Both the position numbers and the translations under genes were made by a program. This document shows, in pieces, positions 20,212 to 29,413 of a stretch of DNA of 64,000 bases. The notes under the pieces were generated by a model, which saw only the letters and a list, made by a program, of their open reading frames with translations, was not told the DNA's origin and made no database searches. The first letter of the stretch is position 1, and each line of letters begins with the position of its first letter. The stretch comes from Pammene aurita (taxonomy: Eukaryota > Arthropoda > Insecta > Lepidoptera > Tortricidae): contig OX352301.1 of the NCBI GenBank assembly GCA_947086415.1, forward strand, positions 36,350,646 to 36,414,645, written 5' to 3'.

Positions 20212-20720
20212 TTCCGTACCTCGAAAGGAAAAAACGGAACCCTTATAGGATCACTTTGTTGTCCGTCTGTCTGTCTGTCAAGACCATTTTTCTCAGGAAC
20301 GCGTGGAGGTATCAAGCTGAAATTTATACCAAATACTCAGGTCTATTGTCTCTTGGAGCTGTGAAAAAATCAAACTTAAAAGCCAACGCAATCAAAAGAT
20401 ACAGTCGTTTATGCTGCAAATTTTATATTTCGGCACTCGCAAAACCTACGGGGTACTTCCCGTGAACTCAGAAACATGAAATTTGGCACGAAGCAACGTC
20501 ATATAGTATAAACAATGGAAAAATTACAAAAAGTAGACATTTTTAGTAAAATCATACAAAAAAATATTTTTTTTAATTTTAAACTTACTACCTTTTTCCT
20601 CGTAAACGCGTAGAGGTATTAAATTGAAATTAGTAATAAACATACTACAACTTTTGCTCGTTATAGGTTTGTACGGAACCCTCGGTGCGCGAGTCCGACT
20701 CGCACTTGGCCGGTTTTTTT
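20212..20720 (+). repeat. Repeat family E, copy at 20.2 kb
   Basis: TTTTTAGGGTTCCGTACCTC start, GTCCGTCTGTCTGTCTGTC tract, and TGCGCGAGTCCGACTCGCAC then TTGGCCGGTTTTTTTT end. Confidence 0.85.
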
Positions 20721-21174
20721 TGTCTTTGAATTTCATCTACCTTATTCAGAAGTCTTCATTTGCGTGGAAATCAATTTTATTCAAGTTTTATTTACTACTA
20801 CTATTTAGCCAAATGAAAATTTGGATTACACGATTGTTTTTGAGTTGTGAAAGAGGAAAACCAAGGTGGTGTCTGGTACATGGTGTCCGTAAAATCTTTC
20901 TATCAAAAATAATTTAAACCTGTAACGGTGTAACACACGGCCCACGTCCAAAACAACCTTAATTCAGCCTTCTCAGAAACAAAACCCAATCAATATGGGC
21001 CTCATAACAGCTCGAGCCAGGCCTTGTCGATGTTTCACATCGATGTCGAAGCTGCATCGATAGCCGCTCGATTAATTGAAACTTGTACCTGTCGTGTTCA
21101 CGTCACCACCGAGACGACCCGCCATTTTGTAATCTATTAGCAGAGGGTTTGTTCACTAGCTTGTCTGTTCTGTC

Positions 21175-21250
21175 AATATTTTATTGCTGATAGTGTTCTT
21201 GTCTTCCAAGAACACTATCAGCAATAAAATATTCTCTTCTCTCAGAAGAG
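21175..21250. repeat. Perfect 27-bp-stem hairpin plus adjacent small hairpin
   Basis: 21175-21201 (AATATTTTATTGCTGATAGT...) is perfectly complementary to 21207-21233 with a 5-base loop (TCTTC). It is followed at once by CTCTTCT-CTC-AGAAGAG (21234-21250). The size is near that of a short pre-miRNA, but a fully perfect stem is more typical of a young inverted repeat. No copy was noticed elsewhere in the window. Confidence 0.85.
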
Positions 21251-21676
21251 AGTTATGGTTGTACCAACATCCAACAAAATGTGCTTGAACTTTCTTGTTG
21301 CTGACAAATGAAAGTACGTTTGGTTCAGACTGCTGAACTCAGTTCCAGATGCAACCAATTGTGGAAGAACCTAGTCCGCACTTTTGGTAAATACTTATAA
21401 ATAAACAAAAAAACTTCCCCAAATTCAAAAGGTGATAAATGGGCCTTAACCACGATATGGTGAGACGAACTTGACGCTTTTGATAATGATTGCTGGGCAA
21501 AATCTGGGGAATAAAGAATAATCCTTGACCTGATCCTTAAATTAAGGTTTTATGAATCTTGTCAAAGTTCGAGACTTCAGTCGTATTGTAAATAGCCACA
21601 AGCTCATCAGCGCAAAGTTGAATGACTGCGGTTAATATTGTGATGTGTTATGTTATGTACATATGTATGTAGATAC

Positions 21677-21880
21677 AAAACCGGCCAAGAGCATGTCGGT
21701 CTTAGTGTAGGTTTCCGTAGTTGCTGACACGTCACAATAAATCCGCTCAAAAGGACGTTTTATATATATATACACAAAAATGAGAGCAACTGTCAAGGTT
21801 TGTATCTCTGTCTGTCTGGTATATATGTCTATCTGTACTGTATGTATGTCTGTAGTTGACTACGACGAAACCCTAAAAAG
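21677..21880 (-). repeat. Repeat family E, short copy
   Basis: AAAACCGGCCAAGAGCATGT to GACTACGACGAAACCCTAAA, with an internal TCTGTCTGTCTGG tract and a large internal deletion relative to complete copies. Confidence 0.75.
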
Positions 21881-23289
21881 ATACTAATCAATCGACCATA
21901 TTAAACTTCTTTGATACGATTAGGTACTGTTTTGATCTACTTAAGCCTATGTTCATAGTGCATGCTACCCTGTAGTGTCATTTACAAAATGATTAAACCT
22001 CAAACTGACCGGTGATTTCTGAACGTTTGAATTTAGTTAAAACGGAAAACTAAATATTTTAAAGAATATCATCGACCTTTACACGCTAACCGCCAAGTCA
22101 TTCGCGGGTTTTTCTGAAGGTTGCTGTCAAAATTAAGTAAAATATACATCATAATTAAACCCGGTCCAGATTGTGATGTATCACGGATCACGGCCGGTGT
22201 AATTGAATCGTTCGCCGCCCGCTGCGCCGGCGCACTGCGCCCATCTACATCCTTATCGGGATTTAGATGATCTGCATCGGACCTAGGCGCCTCATGGCTG
22301 CGGAATTTTAAATTCTAATATTAATGTTAATAGAAAAGCCTTTGCTTACAATTTACTAAACATCTCATCTCGTCTAGCATCATTTCATTAAACACCAGTA
22401 AAGTGTATTTTTCAGAAAAATTTTGGCCGACAAAAATCGTTTCTCTTTGAGTGCATTCCTAAGTTTCCCTTAGTAGGTATGTACCACCCACGATTGACTT
22501 AAGACTGCATTAGCAACAAGCGAGCATGACTAAAAGCTACGTCGTTACACTTGCTACCTACAAAAACCAACAACCAAATAGTATCATCTCAAATAGCCAA
22601 CAAAAAACGCGATCTTACTCCGTTCCAATTGTTTGTATCAAAAAACAAACAAACCTCGGAGCAATACACGAAAAAAAACCGAAAACTCACGATTCATCGT
22701 TCGATCGGTTTTTTTGACGTCTCAATAATAAATTCGGATACAAAATAAATAGTTATATCGCAGCGTGGCATAATTACGTATTTAATAGGTACAATGCGCC
22801 GGAGCCGTCAGCGGTTGACGTTTCAATCAACATCGCATTGTTGGTATTGTTGTCTAAATGTATAGATGGTGTTATCGATATACGTTTTTTGTGGCGGGCC
22901 TTTGTTTTAGGCCATTGTGTAGGCTCGGATGAGCGTAATGGCGCGTAGGAGTTGCCCAAGATGGCAGCTGCGTAGTTTTGATGTCTTACTTGCGTTTCAT
23001 TGGGAAAGAGTATAAGTTTTTCAAGTCCAAAGAATAAGCGATAACCTGCAAGATTGTTATATTGTTTTAACTTTCATGCATAAAGACAATGCTTCAATAA
23101 AATCATGTCAACAAAAAATACAGGCTGACTCTGACCGTGGAGCTTTAAATGCGAGGACAGATTGTGCTCCTCAAACTGAGCTACTTTTAGTCTACAACTA
23201 TTTGCATAAGTCAGGTTATTTCATTATTATAATATCTTCGGTTCCGTTGCCAAAATGGAACCCTAATAAAATGTATGTTACAAGAATTT
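21881..23289. other. Intergenic; possible promoter-like segment near 22.8-23.0 kb
   Basis: No gene recognised. A GC-rich patch lies at 22180-22300 (CGCTGCGCCGGCGCACTGCG). At 22873-22880 a perfect TATCGATA (DRE motif of insect housekeeping promoters) occurs, with AAGATGGC about 80 bp downstream. No coding exon follows, so the promoter idea is weak. Confidence 0.3.
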
Positions 23290-23640
23290 CATATTTCCAA
23301 TAAGACCGCTAATTGTTTTACCTCTGATTATTCTGTTTGTAACTTGTATTTTATGTGTTTCTTTATTTTGAGGTGTGCAATAATAGTACATTACTTACCA
23401 AGGACTGTAAAAGAAAGAAAGCCCGAAATCGCAGGTATTTGTGACCCGAGCCGCAGGCGAGGGTTGTAAATAAGCGATAGAGGGCTTTCTTTTTACTGCC
23501 CGTGGTGAGTACACAATTTTACGTCTCCATCTGGCCATAACGTGAGTTTTACCGTACGCTTAGCGTGCGGTAAAACTAACATTATGGCCGGTTGTGACGT
23601 AAAGAGTATTTATGTTATGTATGTTATGTTATATCTCTTT
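23290..23640 (+). mobile_element. Retrotransposon 3' tail, copy 1, split by the two-hairpin element
   Basis: Starts CCAATAAGACCGCTAATTG and runs through ATTTTGAGGTGTGCAATAA; after the insertion it resumes AGAGTATTTATGTTATG with a TATGT-rich tail. The same tail without insertion lies at 45193-45325, and a related one on the minus strand at 54402-54530. It is the 3' end of a LINE or of a SINE sharing its tail. Confidence 0.75.
23384..23599 (+). mobile_element. 216-bp two-hairpin element, copy 2 (TAA target duplication)
   Basis: TAA at 23381-23383 and 23600-23602. The uninterrupted target is preserved at 45281-45292 (CAATAAAGAG), so both ends are exact: TAGTACATTACTTACC at the 5' end and GGTTGTGACG at the 3' end. 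It has the same two internal hairpins as copy 1 (GAAAGCCC...GGGCTTTC and TGGCCATAA...TTATGGCC). Confidence 0.9.
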
Positions 23641-23880
23641 AAATCAACAATATTCACGCTAAAGGTTTGTCCAGCGTTTTTTTTTATTGTAACCTGTGTG
23701 TCTGTGCTGTTTGCGGTATTACATCTGGCTTACACATACAGTTACACACTCTTGTACAAGACCTTATAAAATCTAGAATACCCGCAAACTATCAGATCAA
23801 CAGCTAAGTGATGTAAACTGTTGTGGTTGAGTTGTCTTAGTTTCGTGGAAACAAGGGTTCCAAGTAACTAAGTAACCTTT

Positions 23881-24135
23881 AACCTGCCTCGATTATTTTA
23901 TGATATTGATATGAGGCATATTTTACTAATATCGTTTTGATATTGTATTAAGGTATATTTTTTTAAACAAAAAGTAGGAAATTCAAATTATTAACAGTTT
24001 TTGAGATTAAACCAAAACCATCTACTTTTTACTGTCACCTGCCTAACTTTCACCTGTCTTCAATTGACAGGTTAATGTGAATATTGGCACGTTACAGAGA
24101 ACGTGTACAGGTTATGTAACGCTCATTGGCAGGTT
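23881..24135. promoter_or_regulatory. Cluster of CAGGT-core sites
   Basis: Five CAGGT-core sites occur within 100 bp: CACCTG at 24036 and 24051, then CAGGTT at 24068, 24108 and 24130; another AACCTG is at 23881. CAGGTG-type cores are bound by Snail/Zfh-class repressors, and CAGGTT resembles early-zygotic activator motifs. No gene is assigned nearby. Confidence 0.25.
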
Positions 24136-24639
24136 AAAGATAATAGATGTGAAGTATTGACTAGTATAAACTAATTGCAACATTTACATAATTAATATAT
24201 GTTTAGCTACTCGTACTCACATGATTTAAAAGACTGTGATTGATTACAATAGCATTAGATTTTCAGCTGCCATGGCCATTAACAATATAAGTATACTACT
24301 GCAGCCCTTACAGTAAGATCTCTTTATCCCGTCTACTTTCACTCCTAATCTGTCTAATGTAACTTTCAACTATGCCTGAAAAATATTGGCAAGTCAAAAC
24401 CCGTTACATTTTACTTAAATTATATATGTATATAGGAGGCTCATTAAAAACAATTTTACATAAAAAAATCGAAAAAACCCCTTAAACACTTTAACTATGG
24501 AAAGTATGTCAATACTTGATTTGATTTTATAAGGCTTCATGAAAACGAGGAGAGTTCCTAGATTGCGTCCATGTTGCTATATATTCTTCATCATCATACA
24601 TATATGCTATCATTCATTGTATATGCTTTTAACAAAAAT

Positions 24640-24790
24640 TGATTTGCACATTATCAGTTAAGGCGTTTTTGAATTCCAAAAAAATGTCTTTCATAGACAG
24701 ATACGACCTTTTTATAATATTATATTTTTCGATAGTCGGTACGGAACCTTCAATTATGCGTGGTGCGACACGCACTTGGCCGGTTTTTTT
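24640..24790 (+). repeat. Repeat family E, truncated copy
   Basis: Ends with GTACGGAACCTTCAATTATG, CGACACGCAC and TTGGCCGGTTTTTTT. The upstream half is missing. Confidence 0.75.
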
Positions 24791-26695
24791 CATACAAACT
24801 ACATATTATTTTTAGTGTACGTAATTTAATGAAGCAATAGACATCATCTGTCACACTCCAAAAACTGATTATTTTACAGTAAATTGCTTGCTCAAAAAAG
24901 TTTTGAACTATATTTTTTTTACGAATCCGTTTAGTTTCAAAAGTTCGATTTTGCTGTAATTGCTGATTTGAGTCTCAAACAAACAGAGGACTCCATAATA
25001 GAAGTTGGTGCTCGTTTTACGGTGCCTAAACCTAAAATATCAGCATGCAATAAGGACGTGGCAAGGAATTCAATTAGGAAACAGTCGTGAGCGGCAAAGT
25101 ACTAGTTTACCATTTAAATAATTATTAATTACAACCGTTTGCGATTTTGTAATCGATGAACTTTAGCACCTCCAGTATTAGCCGTAAATAACGCCCGATG
25201 CCTATCGACGACAGCCAACTAGGCGACGACACCGGCATGCGTTTTAACTTCAACTATTACGTACGAAACTTTATTTATAGGTAAATAAATGTACTGCAGA
25301 ACTTATACGAAAGGCTTATAGGCGACTGTAATACCCAGAGCTTAAAACTCGATATTGAGGAAGAGTCAATGCGTGATAAAAGTTTGTGTAAATTATTCTA
25401 GAATTTTGCATGAGTGCATAAACAACGTCGGGCTCATTAATCTACAGGCGATACTAAATCACAAGAAAAACTACAAACAGCCAGGCACTTTAAAATGAAA
25501 TTAACATAAAACCAACAACTGGCAGCTAAAATAATAGAAGAAATTAACAGTTTTTATTTTCAAACCGAACCGAGGGGACGTTTCATTTGAATAATTCGCG
25601 TTCGAGCGAATTGTAACTAAAATAAATATCGACCGGCGCACCTGACGGACAAAAAAGGCTGACCGTTATGAGTTACAATCTAATGACTTGGATTCGTAAA
25701 AAAAGAAATTAAAAAGTAAATACGTGAGTTCCAATTTGGACGTCGCCACATGTCGAGGATGACTTGCAGTCTCGCGAACCAAGGAAATGTTTGGGTAAAT
25801 TAGGTGCTGGGGGGATTAAGAACGCCTCCGTCGACTTGCCCGTATTTTGCACCCTTCATGAAAATATTGTGTTACGAGTATATTTAAATACCCATTAGTG
25901 TTAAATTAAATATTAATCGTAATGCTCAGCCATCGGCAACATGAGGGTTACCGCCATCGCGTACTTTTTTAATTATTCCTTATATTATTATTAAGATTCC
26001 GGATACAATGATCGACTACACGACTACATGGTAATTAATATCAACAGATAGGGTCAAAAATGTAGCCTGAAACAGATCTAGATAACTTTTAGTTGATAAT
26101 AGGGCGGCGGCGTATGCCAACTCTTTACTTAGCAGTTCGCATTACGATATATTGGAGAGTTGCTTTGAGGAATCGACAGAAAAACCATTCAGAGAGCCAT
26201 TAAAATAATGTTACCGAAGAACATATATTTCTAGACACCATTTCTATGATGAAAAGTCACTTTAAAGAGAACATTTCCTGTCAATGTTTTTTCTAACATT
26301 TTTTTACGGCAGGCCTAAGTGCTGACTGTCTCCTGGCGATGACTCGCAGTAATCCGGAGACAAACAACCTGCTGCAGGATAATGGCGCGCGACCTTTTTA
26401 CACACCCGCATTTGTCCGACTGAGTTATGGGCCAATTTACGGACTTACAGATAGACGGATATAAATGTAATTCTCGATAATAGTGTAAATAGTGGAGCCG
26501 ATAAGCGAGGGCTACTCGTATAAGTGAGGTAGATACACAACACGTGTCTAATATATTTATTACAGAAACGCCGACTTGTAGATATAATGTAGTTCCTAGT
26601 TTATTGCAATGAGAGAGATGATAATGATAGGAATGCATGAATATCTTAATTGCACGATGACATTCTGTAACAAGATATGCACGGTATCATTGCAA
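24791..26695. other. Intergenic, no feature recognised
   Basis: AT-rich unique-looking DNA with no convincing exon. A 107-codon minus-strand frame (26315-26638) lacks any coding character. Confidence 0.5.
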
Positions 26696-29397
26696 TTAAT
26701 TAATTAATTAATTTATTTATTTATTTAATCAAATACAAACAAATACAAACAAATACAAATAATTTATTGAGAAAAGTATAGTACAATGTTTGCTCTTACG
26801 GACTAAGATTTTTTTAACGACACGTGGTTAACAAATGCCTGAACTAGGATTCCCTGTGTTTCAGGCAGCGAAGGACAATATTAGTTAATTTTTAATTATT
26901 CACTTAATTATAAACTATAAGTATTACACAATAAAACTCTTATCACCTTAACAAAATAAGTACGTTCTTAAGTATTAAATATATAGGACAGTATATAGGT
27001 AGTTATTTTATGACTAATAGTAATTTCTCTGTATCATCGTACGTCATTTTCTGAAGGGCGCGTCGTAGAGTATTCTTACAACAGGCATAGCTAAGTGGGT
27101 ATATGTCTAGTGTTGCATTTAACCTGTTGTACAAAAATGGGCCCGCAAAGACAAAGAATCTAGATAAAAATACGTGTTTTTTTTGTACTGTTTTAATACC
27201 TACAATATCTTTGCGTCTCTTATTTCTATATTTAGGGTTAAAGGAAGTTCTGGCGTGCTGCTTTAGCGTTGTGCTTAATATATATAATTGACGAACAGTT
27301 AATACTTCACATGATTTATAAAGGAGGTCAGTAGGGTATAAGAATGGGCGGGAAGTAGCTACCTTTAGTACCGCTCTCTGAGCTCTTTCTAGGGTTAGAA
27401 GTGTAGTTTTTGCTGTGCCACCCCAAGAAGAAATGCAGTACGTTAGTATCGATTGACATAGTGCAAGGTATACTTGCTTGATTAAATTTGGGTCAGCGAT
27501 TGAACGAAGTTTTTTGAATACAAACATTAACTTTCGAACTCTATTGCACAATGCTTCGATGTGATTTTTAAAGGTGAGGGTTTCGTCTATCATGACTCCT
27601 AAATACTTAATTTTGTCAGTAATAGCTATGGATTGACATGAACAAAGATTTTTTGATTTTTCTTTACAGTTATGTACGTAGAGTTTGAGGTTATGTGCGT
27701 CCGGATCTGTTTTCCGCATAGCAAAACTTATAAAATTCGTTTTGTCAGAGTTAAGTGTTAATAGATGAAGTTTTAGCCAGTTAGTTACAACATTAAATCC
27801 GCGTTGTGCGTACTCGTAGACCTCGTTTGTTGACTTTGCGGAAAAAAGGAGGACAGTGTCATCTGCGTAGGAAATGATTTTGCCACTATCTATTTTTAGA
27901 TTGCATAGGTCATTAATATAAATTAAAAATAGGGTTGAGGCCAAGACGCTTCCTTGTGGCAAACCAAAAGATGTGTTTTCTAAATCAGAACTGATAATGT
28001 TATCTATTTTTACGCATTGCGTACGTCCGTCTAGGTAGCTCGCGATTAAATTGTGCTGTGTGCCTCTAATGCCTAGTGTTTCAAGCTTGTGCAGTAAAAT
28101 GGAAGTAGAAACAGTGTCAAAAGCTTTGGCAAGGTCCAGGAAGATTCCTATTGTCTTGTTACCCTTGTCTAATTCCTGAGCTAAATAGTCAGTCAGTTCA
28201 TGTACAGCATCTCCGGTTGATAATTTGGACCTAAAGCCAAACTGCGTTTTTGCCAAGAGCGAATGCTTCTCCAGATATGGAACAAGTCTATTGTTAATAA
28301 TTTTTTCCAGAATTTTTGATGTCGCTGGTAACAGAGAAATCGGCCTATAATTTGTTACTTGAACTTTGCTACCAGATTTATAGACAGGGATTACAACGGA
28401 TTTTTTCAGACATTTCGGTAATATTCCTTCAGAGATGCACATTTTGAATATGTGTGTTAGCGGTGGAACCAGGATGTGTCTGAAGGTCTTTATTATTTTG
28501 TTCGAGATGCCATCCCAACCAACCGCGGAGTCATCTTTTAGGCTCATGATAATTCTTTCAACTTCAGCTTCATCCGTGTTTAATAACACAAATGATTTGG
28601 AAGATTTGTTTGTATCTGATTTTATTGTTGAAGAGGGTGACGACGAATCATCCTGGACTTTTTCAGCCAGGTTTTTGCCTATGTTGACGAAAAACTCATT
28701 TGTGCTATTTGCGGCCAGCAATTCGGATGAACCTGCTTGCAGCAAACTTGCAGATGAATCATGTTGTTTTGCTGTGTATGTTACGTTTTTAAGATATTTC
28801 CAAACTAATTTACTGTTTTTTCCAGCTATTTCCAGCTGTTTTTTGTCGTAGTTTGTTTTTACTTTTTTCAGTAAGTTGCTACAAAAGTTACGATATCTTT
28901 TATATGATAATTGCAATATATTATTGTCTGGATTTGCTTTAGCTTTCAAGTGTAATTTATCCCTATGTCTCATAGATCGAAGAAGTCCTGGGGTAATCCA
29001 TGGTTTTTTATTAAAATTCTTGTTATTTAGACGTGTCTTATTTGTGTTAGATAATATTGCCTGTTGGACATTTTTAATCCAGTACATCATACTATTTTCT
29101 GCGTCAGCATAATTATAAATGGGGCCGAAGTCAATATTGCATAAATCATCTCCAAGTTTGTTTATATTTAATTTGTTGACAAATTGCGTGCGCGTGCATG
29201 TATTACGTGATTTACGATAGAGGGTTAGTAGGGCAGCTTTGTGGTCGGTCACTGTAGAGTTAGGAACAAGTGCTAATGCCGAATAATTAGATTTTACCAT
29301 AATATGATCTAAGCATGATCCGCTTCCACCATCACAAGAACGGTTTACACCAATTACACTTGCTACAGGTAAATATTTACAAAGTATCTTATTCTAA
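26696..29397 (-). mobile_element. LINE-a, 5'-truncated apurinic-endonuclease LINE
   Basis: The open frame starts after a TAG near 29397 inside the endonuclease domain and ends at 27003. The 3' UTR runs to a TTAA/TTTA-rich tail at 26696-26760. It lies head-to-tail with LINE-b, whose stop codon is only about 15 bp away, so LINE-a probably inserted into the 3' UTR of LINE-b or just beyond it. Confidence 0.85.
27003..29300 (-). CDS. LINE-a ORF2 fragment: end of endonuclease plus complete reverse transcriptase
   Basis: A 765-residue uninterrupted frame from the first internal ATG. In-frame codons upstream (SCDGG, SGSCLDHI) and residues 1-25 (TDHKAAL) are the end of the exonuclease-endonuclease-phosphatase domain. 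A linker of about 230 residues follows. The RT domain has NYRPISLLP (318-325), FLDLAKAFDTV (catalytic Asp389), FGLPQGSVLASTLF (445-458) and YADD (478-481). Next are IKYLGVMIDETLTFKNHI and a thumb/C-terminal region ending at LLLVIK. It would copy element RNA at nicked chromosomal DNA. Lack of the endonuclease start and ORF1 makes it non-autonomous although RT is intact. It is Jockey/CR1-like; the clade is not resolved. Confidence 0.9.
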   Translation of the reverse strand: MVKSNYSALALVPNSTVTDHKAALLTLYRKSRNTCTRTQFVNKLNINKLGDDLCNIDFGPIYNYADAENSMMYWIKNVQQAILSNTNKTRLNNKNFNKKPWITPGLLRSMRHRDKLHLKAKANPDNNILQLSYKRYRNFCSNLLKKVKTNYDKKQLEIAGKNSKLVWKYLKNVTYTAKQHDSSASLLQAGSSELLAANSTNEFFVNIGKNLAEKVQDDSSSPSSTIKSDTNKSSKSFVLLNTDEAEVERIIMSLKDDSAVGWDGISNKIIKTFRHILVPPLTHIFKMCISEGILPKCLKKSVVIPVYKSGSKVQVTNYRPISLLPATSKILEKIINNRLVPYLEKHSLLAKTQFGFRSKLSTGDAVHELTDYLAQELDKGNKTIGIFLDLAKAFDTVSTSILLHKLETLGIRGTQHNLIASYLDGRTQCVKIDNIISSDLENTSFGLPQGSVLASTLFLIYINDLCNLKIDSGKIISYADDTVLLFSAKSTNEVYEYAQRGFNVVTNWLKLHLLTLNSDKTNFISFAMRKTDPDAHNLKLYVHNCKEKSKNLCSCQSIAITDKIKYLGVMIDETLTFKNHIEALCNRVRKLMFVFKKLRSIADPNLIKQVYLALCQSILTYCISSWGGTAKTTLLTLERAQRAVLKVATSRPFLYPTDLLYKSCEVLTVRQLYILSTTLKQHARTSFNPKYRNKRRKDIVGIKTVQKKHVFLSRFFVFAGPFLYNRLNATLDIYPLSYACCKNTLRRALQKMTYDDTEKLLLVIK

Positions 29398-29413
29398 TCA
29401 TAAATTTACTCTG

